This document shows, one piece after another, positions 8,935 to 17,521 of a stretch of 64,000 nt of DNA (position 1 is the stretch's first letter; each line of letters opens with the position of its first letter). This DNA is from JAFMKE01 sp964655225 (GTDB lineage Bacteria > Bacteroidota > Bacteroidia > Chitinophagales > UBA8649). A program made the position numbers and the translations under genes. Below the pieces are notes generated by a model. That model was not told where the DNA came from. It was given only the letters and a program-made list of their open reading frames with translations, and ran no database searches. Where the stretch lies: the NCBI GenBank assembly GCA_964655225.1, contig CAZZMB010000003.1, forward strand, positions 1 through 64,000. Reading direction: 5' to 3'.

Positions 8935-10446
8935 ATGAAGAAATGGTATATATACGGTATTATTGGAGTTTTAACGCTCGCACTTATGGGGCTAGTCTAT
9001 GTGCAATATATCTATATTAAAAGAGGATTGGTTATACAAAATCAAATCTTTAATCAATATGTCAATGATGCCTTGGTGCGTGTTGCTGTGAAAATTGAGG
9101 AAGAGGCGGCATTTAAAATGTTAAACCGCCCTAGATTAGAAAAAATTTACGATAAGGTTCAAAGTAGTAATGGAAGTTGTGGGATTAGCCTTCAATATCA
9201 AAATGGTTTAATTTTATTGGATGTTGAAAAAGAAGATGAAAGTTTTTCCTTCATAGGAACCACTCTAAACGAAATTGATAGTCTTGTTAAACTTGCAGAC
9301 TTAGGAGAAGAAATTGAGACAGAACTTACGGGTGGTCTTTTGGAAGGGTATAATGAGATGTTGGAAGATCTCACTATGCAGTTTTTATATGGCAATACTT
9401 CAAGCCCCGGTTATGACTCTACTCAGATTCACAATTCTTTAAGTTATGAGTTAGAACGAATAGCTATAAATACACCCTTTGATTTTGCTTTGATTGATGG
9501 CTACACCTTTCGCCAATTTTTTAGCACATTCAAAAAATTTAATCCTACATTACAAAATAATGCATTTAAGACCTCCATTCTTTCGGGGCCATTATCTGGA
9601 GATCATACAATATTACTGGTCGACTTTCCTAAAAAGAAAAGTTTTTTACTCAAGTCTAATAGCGAATTACTTACTTCTTCTTTCATTTTCATTTTACTTA
9701 TTGCAATCTCCTTTGGTGCGAGTATATTTATAATTTTTAAGCAAAAAAATCTAGCAGAGTTGAAAACTGATTTCATTAATAATATGACGCATGAATTGAA
9801 GACTCCTGTTGCTACAATTTCTCTTGCTACTCAAATGTTAAATAAGGAAAAAGTAAGGCAAGATGAAACTAAGATTCTAAACTACCTTGGAATCATTGGT
9901 GACGAAAATAAACGTCTAGGAACGCATATTGAACGAGTTTTGCAAATTGCCCAATTGGATAAAGATAATTTAAACCTCAGTAAGGATTTAGTCGATATTC
10001 ACACACTACTGGAGGATACCTTATCTAAATTTAAGCTACAATTTGAAGATGCTGATACGCAAATTACACAATCTTTAATAGCTGAAAACTTTTTGGTAAA
10101 AGCAGATAGAGGGCATTTAAGCAGCGTTTTCTCTAATTTATTGGATAACTCAATAAAATATAAACAAGCGGGAGATTTGCATATTGACATCAAAACACAA
10201 AACGATCTTAATCAACTTATTATACAAATAACAGATAATGGAATTGGAATGTCCAATGATGATCAAAAAAAGATTTTTACAAAATTTTATCGAGTTCCAA
10301 CGGGTAACGTCCATAATGTCAAAGGCTTTGGATTGGGGTTAAGTTATGTTAAAACCATCTTAGAAGCCCATCACGGGGAAATAAGTGTTAAATCTGAACT
10401 CAATAAGTACACTACATTTATCGTTAATTTACCAATTACAAAGTAA
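8935..10446 (+). CDS. Membrane sensor histidine kinase
   Basis: 503-residue two-component sensor. Two membrane segments (about 5-25 and 245-267) bracket a ~215-residue periplasmic sensor region with no recognised fold. There is no HAMP domain: HisKA begins right after the second segment, with the phospho-accepting His286 in MTHELKTP. The HATPase domain shows the N box (NLLDNSIKY), DNGIGM and GFGLGLSY. The response regulator gene starts six bases downstream, making a standard pair. This layout is common among Bacteroidota kinases; the signal is unknown. Confidence 0.92.
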   Translation: MKKWYIYGIIGVLTLALMGLVYVQYIYIKRGLVIQNQIFNQYVNDALVRVAVKIEEEAAFKMLNRPRLEKIYDKVQSSNGSCGISLQYQNGLILLDVEKEDESFSFIGTTLNEIDSLVKLADLGEEIETELTGGLLEGYNEMLEDLTMQFLYGNTSSPGYDSTQIHNSLSYELERIAINTPFDFALIDGYTFRQFFSTFKKFNPTLQNNAFKTSILSGPLSGDHTILLVDFPKKKSFLLKSNSELLTSSFIFILLIAISFGASIFIIFKQKNLAELKTDFINNMTHELKTPVATISLATQMLNKEKVRQDETKILNYLGIIGDENKRLGTHIERVLQIAQLDKDNLNLSKDLVDIHTLLEDTLSKFKLQFEDADTQITQSLIAENFLVKADRGHLSSVFSNLLDNSIKYKQAGDLHIDIKTQNDLNQLIIQITDNGIGMSNDDQKKIFTKFYRVPTGNVHNVKGFGLGLSYVKTILEAHHGEISVKSELNKYTTFIVNLPITK

Positions 10447-10452
10447 AAAATT

Positions 10453-11154
10453 ATGAAAAACATTAACAATAGAATACTATTGGCTGAAGATGACCTCAAT
10501 TTAGGAACTGTTTTAAAAGATTCTTTGGAATTAGAAGACAATTATGTCGAATTGTTTGCGGATGGTGAACAGGCATGGAAATCATTTAATAAGGACGATT
10601 TTGATATTTGCATTTTAGATGTGATGATGCCCTTGAAAGATGGATTTACATTAGCTAAAGAAATAAAGAAGGTCGCACCTAAAATGCCGATTATCTTTTT
10701 GACTGCTAAATCCATGAAAGAAGATAAATTAGAAGGTTTTAAACTTGGAGCAGATGATTACATTACGAAACCATTTAGTTTTGAGGAATTACAACTAAGA
10801 ATTGAAGCCGTAATGAGAAGAGTGAATAGTTCCATACTTCCCAGCCAGCAAGCTGAATATGTAATAGGTAAATATATTTATGTAGATAATGATAGAGCCT
10901 TAAAAATAGGTGAAAATTCAACTAAGCTCACCACTAAAGAAGCTGAGCTGCTGAAGTTGCTGGCCCACAATGTAAATAAAATAGTAGATCGAGACGTTGC
11001 TTTGAAATCAATTTGGGGAAATGACAACTATTTTACAGGCCGAAGTATGGATGTGTATATTACCAAATTAAGAAAGTACTTAAAAGCCGATGATCGAATT
11101 GAAATTGTTAATATTCACGGTCAAGGTTTTAAATTAATTGTAAAGAACTCATAG
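10453..11154 (+). CDS. OmpR/PhoB family response regulator
   Basis: 233-residue transcription factor. The receiver domain (residues ~7-125) has the acidic pocket Asp13/Asp14, phospho-acceptor Asp56 in LDVMMP, and the conserved FLTAK Thr and ITKPFS Lys. The C-terminal winged helix (from ~140) ends in the usual IHGQGFKL hairpin. It lies six bases after the histidine kinase gene and is surely its partner. The target genes cannot be read from this window. Confidence 0.95.
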   Translation: MKNINNRILLAEDDLNLGTVLKDSLELEDNYVELFADGEQAWKSFNKDDFDICILDVMMPLKDGFTLAKEIKKVAPKMPIIFLTAKSMKEDKLEGFKLGADDYITKPFSFEELQLRIEAVMRRVNSSILPSQQAEYVIGKYIYVDNDRALKIGENSTKLTTKEAELLKLLAHNVNKIVDRDVALKSIWGNDNYFTGRSMDVYITKLRKYLKADDRIEIVNIHGQGFKLIVKNS

Positions 11155-11193
11155 GGCATGCTAACTTAGCTTAGTTTAAATTATATTTTCTCT

Positions 11194-11201
11194 TAACTTT
11201 G
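11194..11201 (+). promoter_or_regulatory. Bacteroidota -7 promoter element (TAACTTTG)
   Basis: Exact TAnnTTTG match 21 bases before the acyltransferase ATG at 11223. It gives the glycerolipid genes their own promoter after the two-component pair. Confidence 0.6.
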
Positions 11202-11222
11202 GCTCAGATACCCAAGGACTAA

Positions 11223-12917
11223 ATGGACGGACATCAGCAAATTAAAAATCGATTAGAGCCAGTAATTTCAGAGATTACTGATTGGCCCATCTACAAATTG
11301 AGCCAAGATCGTGATTCTTTTCTTGAGGAAGCCATTGCTAAAACTATTGATAATTTATTGCAATCATATAGTAGCGCTGCTGTTTTGCACAGCGAGCTAA
11401 AAAGTGTGCTTTTTCAAGAAAAAAACAGATTAACCAAAGAGCCTTGGAAAAGTGACACCCCTGAAGAAAGAATTTTTTGGAGTGAAATAAAGCGCCAAAT
11501 ACTCTTAACCGATAAGCTTGATGAAGAGAAGAAACAATTTAAACAGGATAAAAAAATTCTTCGATCAATTCTTGAATATTATTCGCGTGAAATTGTAGCA
11601 AATTTCGAGCCTAGAAAATATAATATAGCGCGGCGTATTTTACCCTTTCTGTTTAGCCGTTTGATGAATGCCTCACCAGGTAAAAAACTTAAGTTTTTGT
11701 TTGGCAGCAAGAAAACCATTTACGATAAATTTAATATTACCGGTCCAATCGATCATATTCGAAATTTATCTAAAAAAGGTACGGTAATTATTGTTCCTAC
11801 TCACTTTAGTAATATAGACTCTCCCACTATTGGATTGATTATTGATATCATTGGTTTGCCAGCTATGACATATGGTGCGGGAATTAATCTATTTACCATT
11901 GGTATTCTTTCAAAGTGGCTGAATGATTTAGGTGCGTATAAACTAGATAGAAGAAGAAAAAATAAACCTTACCTAGAATTGTTAAAAAATTATAGTACCG
12001 TAGCCATTTCAAGAGGAGCTCATTCGCTGTTTTTTCCGGGAGGAACTCGGTCTCGTTCGGGACAAATTGAGAAGAAATTAAAACTAGGATTACTTGGAAC
12101 TGCGCTTGAAGCTCAACGGCAGAATTTATTGAAATTCCATAAGGATACGGCTAAAAAAGTATATATCGTGCCAGTCGTCTTAAATTATCATTTCGTTATG
12201 GAGGCGTCATCTTTAATTCGGCAGCATTTAGCCTACGAGGGAAAAGAACAATTTATTCCTGAAAAAGATGATTTTAGTACTTCCTACAAGTTGTTAAAGT
12301 TGATTTTCAATGTAATTACTGCGAATCCAGGCATGACGGTTTCCTTTTCTTCACCGATGGATGTTGTTGGTAATGAAGTTGATTTTGAAGGGAATAGTAT
12401 GAATAACATTGGACAAAATGTAGATATTAAAGACTACTTTACTTTAGAAGGAAAAATGAGGGAGGACAAACAACGGGACAATGTATATACTTCAATGCTA
12501 GGTGAAAAAATCGTTGAAAAATTCCTTACGGCAAACACTGTTCTTAGCAGTCATTTGGTTTCATTTGTTGCGTTTGAATTAATTCAAATAGAATTTAAAA
12601 ACTTAGATATTTACCAATTACTGCGAGTCCCAGTGGATGAAATTGAAATCAATATTGAAGATTTCAGGGTGAAGCTTAATACTATTAAAGAAAAAATAAT
12701 TGATTTATATGCTGAGGGTAAGTTGAGGGTTCATGATCGTATCAAAGGCGATAATGATGAAATTATTAAACATGGTTTAAAGAACTTAGGTGTCTACCAT
12801 CCGAGTTTGCCTTTACTTAAAAATGCAAACGGTAATATCATAACACAAGATTTAAAAGTCTTATATTTTTATAGAAACAGATTAATGGGATATGGACTCG
12901 AACAACACTTTAAGTAA
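11223..12917 (+). CDS. PlsC-like 1-acyl/glycerol-3-phosphate acyltransferase with long flanking regions
   Basis: 564 residues, more than twice a plain PlsC. The acyltransferase core is central: His194 and Asp199 of the HxxxxD motif (HFSNID) and the glycerophosphate-binding FPGGTRSRSG near residue 270. Charged, probably helical extensions lie on both sides (1-150 and ~400-564), and no clear membrane span is visible. Size and layout recall PlsB-type glycerol-3-phosphate acyltransferases, and the next gene, overlapping by 26 bases, makes glycerol-3-phosphate. I therefore infer sn-1 acylation of glycerol-3-phosphate at the inner membrane. Acylation of lysophosphatidate remains possible. Confidence 0.85.
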   Translation: MDGHQQIKNRLEPVISEITDWPIYKLSQDRDSFLEEAIAKTIDNLLQSYSSAAVLHSELKSVLFQEKNRLTKEPWKSDTPEERIFWSEIKRQILLTDKLDEEKKQFKQDKKILRSILEYYSREIVANFEPRKYNIARRILPFLFSRLMNASPGKKLKFLFGSKKTIYDKFNITGPIDHIRNLSKKGTVIIVPTHFSNIDSPTIGLIIDIIGLPAMTYGAGINLFTIGILSKWLNDLGAYKLDRRRKNKPYLELLKNYSTVAISRGAHSLFFPGGTRSRSGQIEKKLKLGLLGTALEAQRQNLLKFHKDTAKKVYIVPVVLNYHFVMEASSLIRQHLAYEGKEQFIPEKDDFSTSYKLLKLIFNVITANPGMTVSFSSPMDVVGNEVDFEGNSMNNIGQNVDIKDYFTLEGKMREDKQRDNVYTSMLGEKIVEKFLTANTVLSSHLVSFVAFELIQIEFKNLDIYQLLRVPVDEIEINIEDFRVKLNTIKEKIIDLYAEGKLRVHDRIKGDNDEIIKHGLKNLGVYHPSLPLLKNANGNIITQDLKVLYFYRNRLMGYGLEQHFK

Positions 12918-13935
12918 ATATGGAGTCATAGGAGCGGGTAGCTTCGGTCTTGCCATTGCTAATTTATTGGCAGAAAATGGTGATGTGCTCATATATGCTA
13001 GAAATGAGAAACAAGTAAAGGATATCAATGGTGATCACTTATCCAAAAATTATGTGATGAAGAAGGCAGTGGTTGCGACAAATGATCTCAAAACAATTGC
13101 AGCCGAGTGTCAGTTAATATTTCCGATTGTTCCCTCAAATGGTTTTGTGAGTATGCTTGAGGACATTGCACCCTACTTAAAACCCTATCATATACTGATA
13201 CATGGAACGAAGGGCCTTTATACACCAAAGAAGATTTCAGGTGATATTTTGTTGAGAAAGGAGGAGGTATTTACTATGTCCGAACTAATTAAAGTAAAAA
13301 CAGGTGTTGTAAGAATTGGTTGTTTAGCTGGGCCTAACTTAGCTTCAGAGTTAGCTGAAGATCAGCCGGCAGCAACCGTTATAGCAAGTAAGTTCAATGA
13401 AGTGATAGAATTGGGGCAACAGGCACTGCGAAGTAGTCGGTTTCAGGTCTACGGATCGAATGAGTTGTTAGGTGTTGAGTTGGCGGGTGTGCTCAAGAAT
13501 TATGTCGCGATTGCTTCTGGGATGTTAACAGGTTTAGGATACGGCGAAAATGCAAGAGCCTTATTAATTACGCGAGGTATGGCAGAATTGATTTATATCG
13601 CAAAGGCCTTAGGTGCCAATGAGAAAGCCTTTTTAGGCTTAGCAGGTATAGGCGATTTAATAGCCACATGTAGTAGTCCTAAAAGTAGAAATTATAGAGT
13701 TGGACTAAAGTTGGCTGAAGGAAAAAAATTAGACGAAATCATAGCGTCTATTGGTGAAGTCGCTGAAGGAGTTAAAACTTTACAAATTGTGAAAGCAATG
13801 CAGAAATATGGCTATAGAGCCCCATTGGCAGAAATTTTATATAAAATTGTTTTCGAAGATTTAGCGATTAAAAAAGGGATTGATTTTTTGATGAGATTTT
13901 CTTCAGATAAGGATGCAGAATATATTGTCTCCTAA
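12892..13935 (+). CDS. gpsA: NAD(P)H-dependent glycerol-3-phosphate dehydrogenase
   Basis: 347 residues, normal for GpsA, which reduces dihydroxyacetone phosphate to sn-glycerol-3-phosphate for phospholipid synthesis. An N-terminal Rossmann motif GAGSFGLAIA is present. The substrate domain carries GPNLASELAEDQPAA, the catalytic-region LKNYVAIASGM, and GLAGIGDLIATCSSPKSRN. The ATG lies 26 bases inside the acyltransferase gene, which implies coupled translation and fits the linked functions. mutS2 begins two bases after its stop. Confidence 0.96.
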   Translation: MDSNNTLSKYGVIGAGSFGLAIANLLAENGDVLIYARNEKQVKDINGDHLSKNYVMKKAVVATNDLKTIAAECQLIFPIVPSNGFVSMLEDIAPYLKPYHILIHGTKGLYTPKKISGDILLRKEEVFTMSELIKVKTGVVRIGCLAGPNLASELAEDQPAATVIASKFNEVIELGQQALRSSRFQVYGSNELLGVELAGVLKNYVAIASGMLTGLGYGENARALLITRGMAELIYIAKALGANEKAFLGLAGIGDLIATCSSPKSRNYRVGLKLAEGKKLDEIIASIGEVAEGVKTLQIVKAMQKYGYRAPLAEILYKIVFEDLAIKKGIDFLMRFSSDKDAEYIVS

Positions 13936-13937
13936 TT

Positions 13938-16310
13938 ATGCAATCTAGATTTTCAATATATCCTGAAGACGCAAATGACTCACTTGAATTTGACAAGATT
14001 TGTGATTTGTTGGATCAACAATGTATAGGTGCATTGGGACGAAAAGCTTTAGCAAGTAATCATTTTTCGTATCAAAAGGATGAGTTAAATTTCGTTTTGC
14101 GTCAAGTACTAGAAATGAAGTTTGGTTTGGAAAATAACCTTAAGTTTCCTGCTCAAAATTACCATGATTTAAGTGAAGAATTAAAGTCTCTAAGTATCAT
14201 CAACAATGTTATTGAAGGAAAGCAATTTCGAAAGATATTAGATAGTGCTACAACAGTTGAAAATATATCCCTTTTCTTCAAAAAACATCCTGATCAGTTT
14301 AAAACTCTACGTAAAAATATAGAGCTAATTCCCATTGATCCAAGTATTCCAAATTCAATTGATAAAGTTATCGATGAAGAGGGAAAGGTTCGCAGTGATG
14401 CTTCTCCAGCTTTAGTGAAGATTAGAAAGGAAATTAATTCTAAATCTAAGGCTATTCATATTGTATTTGGAAGGATACTTAACAATCTTAAAAATGAAAG
14501 TAAACTAGCAGAAACACAAGAAAGTATTCGAAATGGCAGAAGAGTTTTGGCTCTTCAGGCGGAAAGTAAAAGAAGTATCAACGGAATCATTCATGATGAA
14601 TCTGATTCTGGAAAAACAAGCTATATCGAGCCACAGGAGACCGTCCTACTCAATAACGAGCTTTTTGAGCTTGAAAGAGAAGAAAAACGAGAAGTTTACC
14701 GTATTTTAAAAATGCTAAGTACAGCAATTGCAGCAGCCATTCCCTTACTTAACAGCTATCAAGAATTACTAGCTAGTTATGACCTTATTCGAAGTAAAGC
14801 GATAGTTGCGAGATTAATGAATGGTAATATGCCTATAATTGGAGATGACGGCAATGTTCAGTATTTCAATGCTTATCATCCGCTTTTATTAATTAAAAAT
14901 AAGTCACTAGGAAAAGAAACGGTTCCTTTTGATGTGGCACTTAACAAGAACAAAGGAATATTACTTATCAGTGGACCAAATGCTGGTGGAAAGTCCGTCG
15001 CTCTTAAAGCAATGGGATTAATGCAGCTTATGTTACAATTCGGGCTACTTATACCTTGTGATGAGAATTCTAAGGTTATTTTATTCGAGCAAATTTTTGC
15101 AGACTTAGGAGATAAGCAATCCATTGAAGACGAACTAAGCACCTACAGTTCACATTTGCTTTTAATGAAGACCTTTTTGCAAAGAGCAAATTCAAAAACA
15201 TTGTTTCTTATAGATGAATTTGGCACCGGCACAGACCCGAGATTAGGCGCTGCAATGGCGGAAGCTTTGTTTATTCATTTAGCAGAGACTGGAGCATACG
15301 GAGTGCTAACTACGCATTATTCAAATCTGAAAAAGGTGGCAGAACAGGATGAACGATTCCTTAATGCTGCAATGGTGTTTAATGAAGATAACCTCAGTCC
15401 TACCTATCAGCTTTTAACAGGTAAGCCAGGAAGTTCTTATACTTTTGATATCGCCGAAAAAATAGGATTAAACAAGGCCCTAATTGAAGAAGCTAAAACC
15501 TATGTAGATTATACCGACCTAAAATTTGAGGAACTCATATCTAAAGTAGAAAAACAACGAAAATCACTTGAAGAGGAGAATAGTAATATTAAAAAAGAAA
15601 ATAAAAAATTAAAAGAAGCAACCCTTAAGTTTGAAAAATTAAATACTCAAATACAGGAAAGACAGGGAGAGCTTCGCACGCAAATAATCAATCTGGAAAA
15701 ACAGAAAAATGAAGCCATTGAACAAGGCGTTAATCAGGTTCTAAACAAAATAAACAAGGCAAAAAGTAAAGAAACTGCGGCATTAAATGCCAAGGATTTC
15801 GCCAAATTACGAAAAGAGGTCTTAGCGAAGAAAGAGGGAGCGATTCAGCCTTCAAAAATTATATCATCACGAAAACTAGCTGTTGGAGATATTGTGCTTA
15901 TTGGAGAATCAGAAAGTGAAGGAGAAATCATTGAGTTAAGAGGTAATTTAGCTATAGTAGCTGTTCGAGGTTTAAAAACCACTATCTCCTTAAAAAAACT
16001 TCAAAAAATAATTAAGCAGGATATTCTGCCTAAAACGAATAAACGGAGAGTTGCAAATCACGGAGTGGAAAGTGTATTCGATATACGCGGACTAATGCAA
16101 GAGGAAGCAAGGCCAATCATCGAACAGTATTTTGATCAAGCTCTCTACAATAGTGTAGATGAGATAAAGATTATTCATGGTAAAGGTTCGGGAGCTTTGA
16201 GAAAGCAATTACAGCAACTAATTCGTGAATACAAATCAAACATTTCTTCATGGCAATATGAAGAGGAAAAGAAAGGTGGAAATGGGGCAACAATCATCCG
16301 TTTTAAGTAG
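13938..16310 (+). CDS. mutS2: MutS2 family ATPase/endonuclease
   Basis: 790 residues, full length for MutS2. In order: a MutS-like clamp/core region, the ABC-type ATPase with Walker A SGPNAGGKS and Walker B LIDEFGTGTDP, a long coiled coil (~520-620), and a C-terminal Smr nuclease domain with the DIRGL start and HGKGSGALR motif. MutS2 has no MutS mismatch-binding domain and acts on branched DNA or stalled, collided ribosomes, depending on the organism. It sits in the gpsA transcript and its last 29 bases overlap the next gene. Confidence 0.95.
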   Translation: MQSRFSIYPEDANDSLEFDKICDLLDQQCIGALGRKALASNHFSYQKDELNFVLRQVLEMKFGLENNLKFPAQNYHDLSEELKSLSIINNVIEGKQFRKILDSATTVENISLFFKKHPDQFKTLRKNIELIPIDPSIPNSIDKVIDEEGKVRSDASPALVKIRKEINSKSKAIHIVFGRILNNLKNESKLAETQESIRNGRRVLALQAESKRSINGIIHDESDSGKTSYIEPQETVLLNNELFELEREEKREVYRILKMLSTAIAAAIPLLNSYQELLASYDLIRSKAIVARLMNGNMPIIGDDGNVQYFNAYHPLLLIKNKSLGKETVPFDVALNKNKGILLISGPNAGGKSVALKAMGLMQLMLQFGLLIPCDENSKVILFEQIFADLGDKQSIEDELSTYSSHLLLMKTFLQRANSKTLFLIDEFGTGTDPRLGAAMAEALFIHLAETGAYGVLTTHYSNLKKVAEQDERFLNAAMVFNEDNLSPTYQLLTGKPGSSYTFDIAEKIGLNKALIEEAKTYVDYTDLKFEELISKVEKQRKSLEEENSNIKKENKKLKEATLKFEKLNTQIQERQGELRTQIINLEKQKNEAIEQGVNQVLNKINKAKSKETAALNAKDFAKLRKEVLAKKEGAIQPSKIISSRKLAVGDIVLIGESESEGEIIELRGNLAIVAVRGLKTTISLKKLQKIIKQDILPKTNKRRVANHGVESVFDIRGLMQEEARPIIEQYFDQALYNSVDEIKIIHGKGSGALRKQLQQLIREYKSNISSWQYEEEKKGGNGATIIRFK

Positions 16311-17322
16311 AACCCTAAATCAATGCTTATCATACTTGCTTAAACAGCAGGTAAGATTTGTTATTTATAGTTATCCTTTAGAATCCGAAATCAATGTTTT
16401 TGTAGATCAAGCATCACATGCAGTAAAAAGCTACATATTAAATACTTTCAACACATTAAATAGCGAAGAACTAAAAGGACAAGTTTTCTCACTCGATAAT
16501 TGGGAGCTTATTAAGGACTTTCAATTGGAGCCATCAATTTTAAAAGAAGAAAGGTCGAGAGAACAGCATTACATGGTTCAGCATGAATACGAGACTTATG
16601 TACGAGGTATCCAAGCCGAAATTCAGTTAGGTAATTTAGTTAAATGTGTTGCTGCAAGAAAAAAGAGAGTGCCATTACCTGCAGGATTTATCTTAGCCGA
16701 GGCTTTTGCAAGAACACTAATTAATCATGAATCAGCTTATTGTTATTTGGCGCATTGTAATTCAGGGACATGGATGGGAGCAAGTCCGGAAGTATTGGTT
16801 CATACCAAAGGAAATAAATCCTGTACCGTAGCATTGGCAGGAACTAAACTAGTGGAGGATCAAAGTCCTTGGATGGCAAAAGAACAGCATGAACAGGCCC
16901 TAGTTACTAATTATATAATAGATACGCTTAATACGCAGCAAGTTAAAAATATCCATCTAAGCGCTGTTCAAGAGGTCCAAGCAGGTCACATTAAACATCT
17001 TAAAACTGTTATTGAGTTTGATTCATTACAGGGAGTAGAAAGATACCTGCACCCGACTCCGGCAGTCTGTGGATTACCTGTATCAGCAGCTAAATCCATT
17101 ATTACTCGTTTTGAAAAAGATGATCGATCTCTATATTCCGGTTATTTAGGTATAACTGGCGATTTGACCAAGCTTTACGTCAATCTTCGTTGTATGCAAA
17201 TCCATGATAAATTCGCTAATTTGTATGTAGGTGCAGGTATAACAAAAGATTCTATTTCCTTAAAGGAATGGCAAGAAACAGAGGCGAAAGCGGATGTGAT
17301 GAAAAATATACTAGAAGATTAG
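16282..17322 (+). CDS. Isochorismate synthase (chorismate-binding enzyme)
   Basis: 346 residues from the ATG at 16282, chosen because it has a purine-rich AAAGGTGG just upstream; earlier in-frame ATGs at 16225 and 16258 add only basic residues read from the mutS2 end. The chorismate-binding fold shows KCVAARKKRV, SGTWMGASPEVLV, VALAGT, the metal-binding EH in KEQHEQ, LHPTPAVCGLP and LYVGAGIT. The PTPAVCG region and the lack of a PIKGT/PIAGT motif fit MenF/EntC rather than TrpE or PabB. With menD directly downstream, it converts chorismate to isochorismate for menaquinone. It is translated in overlap with mutS2. Confidence 0.9.
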   Translation: MGQQSSVLSRTLNQCLSYLLKQQVRFVIYSYPLESEINVFVDQASHAVKSYILNTFNTLNSEELKGQVFSLDNWELIKDFQLEPSILKEERSREQHYMVQHEYETYVRGIQAEIQLGNLVKCVAARKKRVPLPAGFILAEAFARTLINHESAYCYLAHCNSGTWMGASPEVLVHTKGNKSCTVALAGTKLVEDQSPWMAKEQHEQALVTNYIIDTLNTQQVKNIHLSAVQEVQAGHIKHLKTVIEFDSLQGVERYLHPTPAVCGLPVSAAKSIITRFEKDDRSLYSGYLGITGDLTKLYVNLRCMQIHDKFANLYVGAGITKDSISLKEWQETEAKADVMKNILED

Positions 17323-17442
17323 TATTTCTTTCCCTTGCTGATTACTTTTAAGGAATTCTATTCGGAAGGCAACTTTGATGGTGTATTTGAGCGTTTTGCA
17401 AAAATGTTGTTGGACTCCTACCATAAAGCTTTAAAACTTTAG
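17323..17442 (+). other. Open in-frame extension after the isochorismate synthase stop
   Basis: After the TAG at 17320-17322 the same frame stays open for 39 codons to a second TAG at 17440. The translation has mixed, protein-like composition (for example FKEFYSEGNFDGVFERF). There is no ATG before its 27th codon. It could be chance, a decayed C-terminal domain or small gene, or stop readthrough. I do not call a gene. Confidence 0.3.
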
Positions 17443-17506
17443 CCATTAATACATAATAGAAGCCTTATTTTTACAAAGTTTAAAAATCTAATTCATTTAT
17501 TTCTTT

Positions 17507-17514
17507 TACTTTTG
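17507..17514 (+). promoter_or_regulatory. Bacteroidota -7 promoter element (TACTTTTG) for menD
   Basis: Exact TAnnTTTG match ending eight bases before the TTG start of menD. Transcription would begin almost at the start codon, giving a leaderless or near-leaderless mRNA. Confidence 0.65.
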
Positions 17515-17521
17515 TAAGGCA

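Noticed and set aside
16225..16281. Longer isochorismate synthase start inside mutS2
   Set aside because: The added residues are a basic stretch read from mutS2 coding sequence; ATG 16282 has a better ribosome-binding sequence.
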